From assembly GCA_029982615.1 (NCBI GenBank), contig JARRBK010000012.1, positions 1 through 40,811 on the forward strand: a stretch of DNA of 40,811 bases. The letters are read 5' to 3'. Both the position numbers and the translations under genes were made by a program. This document shows positions 37,243 to 40,811 of this stretch, one piece after another; position 1 is the first letter of the stretch, and each line of letters begins with the position of its first letter. The stretch comes from Tepidanaerobacteraceae bacterium (GTDB lineage Bacteria > Bacillota > Thermosediminibacteria > Thermosediminibacterales > Tepidanaerobacteraceae). The notes under the pieces were generated by a model. The model ran no database searches and had not been told where the DNA came from. It saw only the letters and a program-made list of their open reading frames with translations.

Positions 37243-37913
37243 GATTCATCCCTCATCATATACCCGCTACCCCTTACAGTTTGTATGAGCTTATCCTCAA
37301 AGCCGTCATCTATTTTTCTCCTCAAATACCTTATGTAGACATCGACTATATTGGAATTTCCTTCAAAATCATAATTCCATACATGATCTGCTATTTGAGT
37401 CCTGGTCAATACCCTGCCCCTATTTCTCATGAGATATTCCAGCACCGCATATTCTTTGGCTGTAAGCTCTATGAATCTGCCGCCGCGGGTTACAGTGTGA
37501 GCATTTGTGTCAAGAATCAGGTCTTTTATCTTTATCACAGTTTCACGGCCGATACTTCGCCTCCTCAAAAGAGCCCTAATTCTCGCCAGAAGCTCATCAA
37601 AAGAAAAAGGCTTTATAAGATAATCATCGGCGCCGAGGTCAAGACCCTTCACCCTGTCTTCAACTGCATCTTTTGCAGTCAGGAACAAAACAGGCGTCGT
37701 CACATTGTTTTCCCTCAATCTTCTCAGCACCGTAAGGCCGTCTATGGCAGGAAGCATGATATCCAGTACGATGCAGTCATATTCCACCGCCAGGGCAAAA
37801 TCCAGCCCTTCCCTCCCATCTTTTGCAGTATCCACGCTGTATCCATCTTCCTGAAGCCTGCGAGCGATGGATTTCAACAAAGAAGACTGGTCTTCCACCA
37901 CGAGTATCCTCAT
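37239..37913 (-). CDS. OmpR/PhoB-family response regulator
   Basis: 224 residues. The receiver domain has acidic E7/D8, phospho-acceptor D51 (CIVLDIMLP), the T in LFLTAKD and K in LIKPF. The C-terminal winged helix (about 125-222) has ELTAKEYAVLEYLM, GRVLTRTQIADHVW and the wing VDVYIRYLRRKI. ATG start after CTGGAGGTAGATTCG. First gene of the operon; divergently placed to the PepSY gene, with an 11-bp-period repeat array between them that it probably binds. Confidence 0.95.
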   Translation of the reverse strand: MRILVVEDQSSLLKSIARRLQEDGYSVDTAKDGREGLDFALAVEYDCIVLDIMLPAIDGLTVLRRLRENNVTTPVLFLTAKDAVEDRVKGLDLGADDYLIKPFSFDELLARIRALLRRRSIGRETVIKIKDLILDTNAHTVTRGGRFIELTAKEYAVLEYLMRNRGRVLTRTQIADHVWNYDFEGNSNIVDVYIRYLRRKIDDGFEDKLIQTVRGSGYMMRDES

Positions 37914-37947
37914 CGAATCTACCTCCAGCTATCGTCTTACTATTTTT

Positions 37948-38028
37948 ATTATAAACCAAGAACCTTAAACAGAGATTAAAAAATTCTAATTTCCCATTAA
38001 TGTCATTTTAATGCTGCTGTCGCATAAT
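37948..38028. promoter_or_regulatory. Divergent promoter region with 11-bp-period regulator boxes
   Basis: Plus-strand TTAA boxes begin at 37965 (TTAAAC), 37976 (TTAAAA), 37986 (CTAATT), 37997 (TTAATG) and 38008 (TTAATG): steps of 11, 10, 11 and 11 bp. The regulator's -10 TATAAT (minus, 37948-37953) and the PepSY gene's -10 CATAAT (plus, 38023-38028) both lack a -35. In each case a box falls where the -35 should be. This is the layout of PhoB/PhoP-type activated promoters, so autoregulation by the response regulator is inferred. Confidence 0.6.
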
Positions 38029-38076
38029 AAAAAACGTAAAGACATCAACCTTAAATATTTCAAGGAGGTATTTGTC

Positions 38077-38643
38077 ATGAACATCAAAGAAACATTCAAA
38101 AAGTATGGAGTGCCGTTCCTGGCAGGGGCGGTGATTCTGGGAAGCGCAGCAGGATTTTCAGGGTTGTCAAAATCCATAGCTGCCCCTCAAAACCCACCGG
38201 CTGTGCAGCAGCAGGCCCAAAAGGAGATAAATCAGCAGAACCCGTCATATAAAGGTTCCATATACCTGGGCCAGCAGGACCAAACTAAAAGTGCAGCTCA
38301 AGATTCAAAAGAGATCAAAGACCCCAAAGCAGAACAAAATGAAGATGCGGCTCTGGCCTCAAAAGCAAAGATAACCAAAGATGAAGCCATAAAAGCGGCT
38401 CTGGCAGCTCATCCGGGCTATGCGGTAAAAGGTGCATCCATCGGAAATGAAAACGGTTATCTTGTTTACGAAGTTAATATAGCAGATAAATCAGGAAAAA
38501 CCCTTGAGATAAAGGTAGATGCCGGCAACGGCAAGATACTGGCCACCGACAGTCAGGCAGAAGATAATGAAGAAAAAGGCAGTGCCAAAGAAGCCCAACC
38601 GGAAGCAGACAACGACAACATTCAGGAAGAAGTAGAAGAATAA
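38077..38643 (+). CDS. PepSY-domain membrane-anchored protein
   Basis: 188 residues from the ATG behind CAAGGAGGTATTTGTC; an upstream in-frame ATG lies across the regulator boxes and is rejected. An N-terminal membrane anchor or signal (about 13-34, VPFLAGAVILGSAAGFSGL) is followed by a glutamine/lysine-rich linker. One PepSY domain follows (about 94-158, KITKDEAIKAALAAHPGYAVKG, LVYEVNIADKSGKTLEIKVDA), then a very acidic tail. Proteins of this kind sit outside the membrane and often partner two-component systems; they are thought to act as inhibitors or sensors. Divergent from the response regulator and sharing its control region. Confidence 0.9.
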   Translation: MNIKETFKKYGVPFLAGAVILGSAAGFSGLSKSIAAPQNPPAVQQQAQKEINQQNPSYKGSIYLGQQDQTKSAAQDSKEIKDPKAEQNEDAALASKAKITKDEAIKAALAAHPGYAVKGASIGNENGYLVYEVNIADKSGKTLEIKVDAGNGKILATDSQAEDNEEKGSAKEAQPEADNDNIQEEVEE

Positions 38644-38651
38644 ATTCAAAC

Positions 38652-38686
38652 GGGGACGGTTCTCGACTTGAAAAAGGACCGCCCCC
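38652..38686 (+). terminator. Imperfect GGGGACGGT hairpin after the PepSY gene
   Basis: GGGGACGGT / ACCGCCCCC with one mismatch and a 17-base loop, 9 bp after the stop; the following T content is modest (ATTTCTAT). It also resembles the REP-like core at 34447-34482, so it may be a repeat element serving as terminator. Between 38687 and 38860 the sequence is AT-rich and I see no gene. Confidence 0.5.
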
Positions 38687-38860
38687 ATTTCTATACTGTT
38701 GTGAATTCCAGGTTGAGTTCTTCTATCTTCTTTAGCTTTAATCTTAAGAAATATTCTATTATGTCATCTGACAGGCTGGAGAATATAAATATCGATGAAA
38801 GAAAGATTTATATTTGGTTTATTACATCATACTCTAATATAAAATATTCTTATTATCATT

Positions 38861-38910
38861 ACAGAAGGTGTCTTAATTCTCAATAAGTGAATAAGTGAGT
38901 GCCTGGCACC
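38861..38910 (+). repeat. 50-bp direct repeat, right copy
   Basis: Begins ACAGAAGGTGTCTTAATTCT and ends GTGAGTGCCTGGCACC, with the perfect palindrome GTGCCTGGCAC. It differs from the left copy (35765-35814) at four positions. The truncated MATE gene begins immediately after it. Confidence 0.88.
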
Positions 38911-39443
38911 TATCTCTCCTGATGCCCATATTCGGCATTAACCAGGGCGCCCAACCCATCATAGGATACAATTACGGCGCCAGGAAATTCGACCGGGTGA
39001 AAAAAACGCTGAGGCTGGCCATCGCCGCGGCCGCGTGTGTCGTCATCATAGGGTTTGTTGTCACGCAGCTTTTTCCGGACAGCCTTATCCGAATGTTCAA
39101 CAACAGGGACCCGCAGCTTATTTCTCTGGGGGCCCGCGGGCTTCGCATCTTCCTGATGTTCCTGCCGGTCATAGGTTTTCAGATTGTCAGCGCAAACTAT
39201 TTCCAGGCGGTGGGCAAGCCGAAGCACGCCATGTTCCTGAGCCTTTCCAGGCAGGTAATCCTTCTTATACCGTCCTTACTGATACTGCCCCGGTTCTTCG
39301 GGCTTACCGGGATCTTTATGGCGGGACCCATTTCCGACGCCGGTTCTTCTATTTTGACCGGCGTATGGATCCTTTCGGAAATAAGGCACCTGGAGCAGCA
39401 AAATATCGAAAACTTTGCTCTGATCCCGGAGACGGAAAAGTAG
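38911..39443 (+). pseudogene. 5'-truncated MATE-family efflux transporter
   Basis: An uninterrupted frame (open from 38895, the first codons lying in the repeat) encodes the C-terminal part of a MepA-like MATE protein: LLMPIFGINQGAQPIIGYNYGA, the cytoplasmic turn RKFDRVKKTLRLA, then about five membrane segments to ILSEIRHLEQQN. Full-length members have about 450 residues; only about 175 remain. The normal N-terminal half is absent and homology stops at the edge of the 50-bp repeat. No ribosome binding site precedes the frame. From 39444 to 39637 no further gene is seen. Confidence 0.85.
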
Positions 39444-39637
39444 AGGCTTTGTCCTATTTGCTTTTGTCAAGGGCAGCAACGGCACGGTTTTCCGGCACCA
39501 CTTCCCATCTTTTTCGACGCGGGTCTCTCCCAAAGGAGGCAAATTTCTGCAGCAAGCGTTATGGAACCGGGTCTGCAGTCGGGGCTGCAGCCCTAGATAG
39601 CTAGGATAATCAAATACTGCAGGGGGCTGAAATAAAC

Positions 39638-39919
39638 ATGATCATCGGCACAATGATTGTGGAGATTTCTATGGGCGATACGTTTTCCCTGAAAGACAAG
39701 AGGCAGATAGTGAAAAGCATAATCGAAAGGTTCAAAAACCGCTACAACATATCTATAGCGGAAGTAGACAGGCAGGATGACATAAGGCGGGCGGTAATCG
39801 GCATGGCCTGCGTATCCACCACTGGTGAACACGCGGGCCGCCAGCTGGATCAAGTCCTTTCATTTATGGAAAACGATGGCCGCTTTACGGTGGAGAATGT
39901 GGTCAAGGAAATATGGTAA
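39638..39919 (+). CDS. DUF503 family protein (YlxP-like)
   Basis: 93 residues, matching YlxP/DUF503 in length and motifs: an N-terminal strand (MIIGTMIVEISMGDTFSLKDKRQIVKSI), FKNRYNISIAEVD, and the conserved VSTTGEHAGRQLDQVL. YlxP is a small ribosome-associated protein usually encoded with nusA, infB and rbfA. ATG start after AGGGGGCTG. Here it stands alone downstream of a broken transporter gene, with no translation genes beside it. Confidence 0.9.
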   Translation: MIIGTMIVEISMGDTFSLKDKRQIVKSIIERFKNRYNISIAEVDRQDDIRRAVIGMACVSTTGEHAGRQLDQVLSFMENDGRFTVENVVKEIW

Positions 39920-39932
39920 AAGCGTCGAGAAC

Positions 39933-40319
39933 CTATTTAATATCATTTTCTATTAATTGAAATATTTCTTTTGATATTTTTATACATTCCTGCGCTTCTT
40001 CATCAGACACTTCTATGGTATCTTCCGATGGATATCTTGTTTCTATATAATATTGATTTACAAAAGCACAGTCTTTAATATATTTTTTTAACTCCGGGTT
40101 AAAGTTCATGCAAATTTTACATAGATAGACCAAGCTATGACCTTCAACTATTTTATTTATCTTATAGATGATATAACCTTTTAGCAACTTTTCAATGGCT
40201 TGCTGGCAATGAAAAGACACTAAATCATTGCCACAGTCATGTTCTTTTAGTATTAGAGCAGCATTAATATCTTTTTTGGCCTTTTGAATCCAATCTTGAT
40301 ACCTACTGCTGTCAACCAT
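39933..40319 (-). CDS. HEPN-domain protein of an MNT/HEPN pair
   Basis: 128 residues, all-helical HEPN fold: YQDWIQKAKKDINAALIL, SFHCQQAIEKLLKGYI, EGHSLVYL and ETRYPSED. Partner MNT/HEPN modules include toxin-antitoxin systems in which the HEPN protein is an RNase, but the Rx4-6H catalytic motif of active HEPN RNases is not visible here. It may therefore be inactive or belong to the non-nuclease branch. The ATG follows GGGGGTG and overlaps the MNT stop region by 8 bp. Codon use is AT-richer than the surrounding core genes, suggesting acquisition. Confidence 0.88.
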   Translation of the reverse strand: MVDSSRYQDWIQKAKKDINAALILKEHDCGNDLVSFHCQQAIEKLLKGYIIYKINKIVEGHSLVYLCKICMNFNPELKKYIKDCAFVNQYYIETRYPSEDTIEVSDEEAQECIKISKEIFQLIENDIK

Positions 40320-40617
40320 ATAGGGTCACCCCCTTCTCATTTATTAAATGTGCAAAAGTTCCCTCACGATTTTTAAATTTCTCCCATTCCCCCGGTGTAT
40401 AAACTATAACGTCAAAGGGTTTACGACTATCAATCTCCGAATAAATTTCGGCCAACAGACTTCTTTTATTATCTGTGTTAATTATGACGCATAAATCTAT
40501 ATCACTACTCAACTTAGCTATCCCTTTTGCTTGAGATCCAAATAGGATTATTTTATCGGGTTGAAACTTATTTATTATCTCTTTCCTTATCTTTTCTATC
40601 TCCTCATGGTCTATCAT
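40312..40617 (-). CDS. MNT-type minimal nucleotidyltransferase
   Basis: 101 residues. The polymerase-beta-fold signature GSx10DxD is intact: G27-S28, then D39 and D41, with a third acidic strand FDVIVY. In MntA/HepT systems this protein is the antitoxin, which AMPylates the HEPN toxin. The start at 40617 is chosen for TGAGG 9 bases upstream; an ATG 63 bp further would overlap the preceding gene's end region. Co-transcribed with the HEPN gene. Confidence 0.88.
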   Translation of the reverse strand: MIDHEEIEKIRKEIINKFQPDKIILFGSQAKGIAKLSSDIDLCVIINTDNKRSLLAEIYSEIDSRKPFDVIVYTPGEWEKFKNREGTFAHLINEKGVTLYG

Positions 40618-40669
40618 AATATCAAACCTCATTAAACTCATATTTAATATTATTTTGTCAATTATTTCC

Positions 40670-40811
40670 CTATTCAACAAATCCTATTAAAATATCTACC
40701 ACTTCCTCGACTATGTCTTTTGGTGCTTTTTCACGAAAAGATACATCTCTGGCATATATGTCTAAAGCTTTCACCTGTTCACACATAATAACACCTGTCG
40801 TTTTAGTTCTT
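40670..40811 (-). CDS. MazF/PemK-like toxin, C-terminal part (runs off the window)
   Basis: 46 codons and a stop, open to the window edge. The residues TKTTGVIMCEQVKALDI and FREKAPKDIVEEVVDILIGF match the C-terminal strand and helix of MazF/PemK mRNA interferases, whose conserved segment reads like (S/T)xxLxxQxxxxD. The 5' part, including the catalytic region, is outside. It lies 52 bp upstream of the MNT gene on the same strand, so two toxin-antitoxin-type modules are adjacent. Confidence 0.7.
   Translation of the reverse strand, partial: RTKTTGVIMCEQVKALDIYARDVSFREKAPKDIVEEVVDILIGFVE

Noticed and set aside
37281-37979. Plus-strand 232-codon frame antisense to the response regulator
   Set aside because: Covers the receiver and DNA-binding domains of a clearly real gene in the opposite direction.
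38668-38886. Plus-strand 72-codon frame after the PepSY gene, and an antisense reading ending near 38700
   Set aside because: No ribosome binding site, AT-rich low-complexity sequence, no family resemblance.
39035-39604. Second plus-strand frame over the MATE fragment
   Set aside because: The other frame encodes recognisable MATE membrane segments; this one does not.

Overview
The window looks like chromosomal DNA of a low-to-mid GC, probably thermophilic, spore-former-related Firmicute (class Clostridia). The evidence is the Bacillus/Clostridia-specific set ctsR-mcsA-mcsB-clpC-radA, CarD, a PIN/TRAM membrane protein, YbxF-type L7Ae, GGAGG ribosome binding sites, frequent GTG/TTG starts and sigma-A promoters of TTGACA-N17-TATAAT type. 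Thermosediminibacterales or Thermoanaerobacterales is my best guess from gene content; the genus cannot be read from the sequence.

Layout. Positions 1-3401 (all minus strand) carry the str group: tuf (5' end only), fusA, rpsG, rpsL and the L7Ae-like gene, with a strong promoter before the L7Ae gene and an intrinsic terminator between it and rpsL. Positions 3576-10866 carry rpoC and rpoB. Positions 11231-14699 hold a three-gene split glutamate-synthase-like operon (amidotransferase, ferredoxin/FMN synthase, GXGXG subunit). It is preceded by a ykkC-family riboswitch with an overlapping terminator. Positions 15027-17942 hold ispF, ispD, a PIN/TRAM protein and carD. A divergent cysteine-containing gene of unknown function (18167-18562) converges on radA. 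The CtsR heat-shock operon ctsR-mcsA-mcsB-clpC, with its own CtsR box, occupies 20143-24715. A small basic ORF, a second EF-G paralogue and guaB follow to 28905.

From 29036 the content becomes accessory. There is a yybP-ykoY manganese riboswitch before a half-size GDT1/UPF0016 exporter, then a MacAB-like export operon (adaptor, ATPase, permease), a Ppx/GppA phosphatase and an S1-domain protein. Next comes a response regulator/histidine kinase/PepSY cassette (about 35765-38910). It is bounded by two 50-bp direct repeats (46/50 identical) and flanked by two genes that have both lost their 5' ends. The right end has YlxP (DUF503), an MNT/HEPN pair and the tail of a MazF-like toxin.

How the parts fit. 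The left 28 kb is housekeeping: transcription, translation, protein quality control, isoprenoid and GMP synthesis. It is a rearranged version of the classical Bacillus ctsR-to-tuf chromosome arm. The segment normally lying between ispF and rpoB (gltX, cysS, secE, nusG, rplKAJL and others) is absent, and the riboswitch-controlled glutamate-synthase operon sits there instead. In the right part, repeats with an 11-bp period in the regulator/PepSY intergenic region, and a similar pair upstream of the MacA-like adaptor, suggest that the two-component system controls its own cassette and the exporter. All functional statements are from reading sequence and recalled family features; no database search was run.
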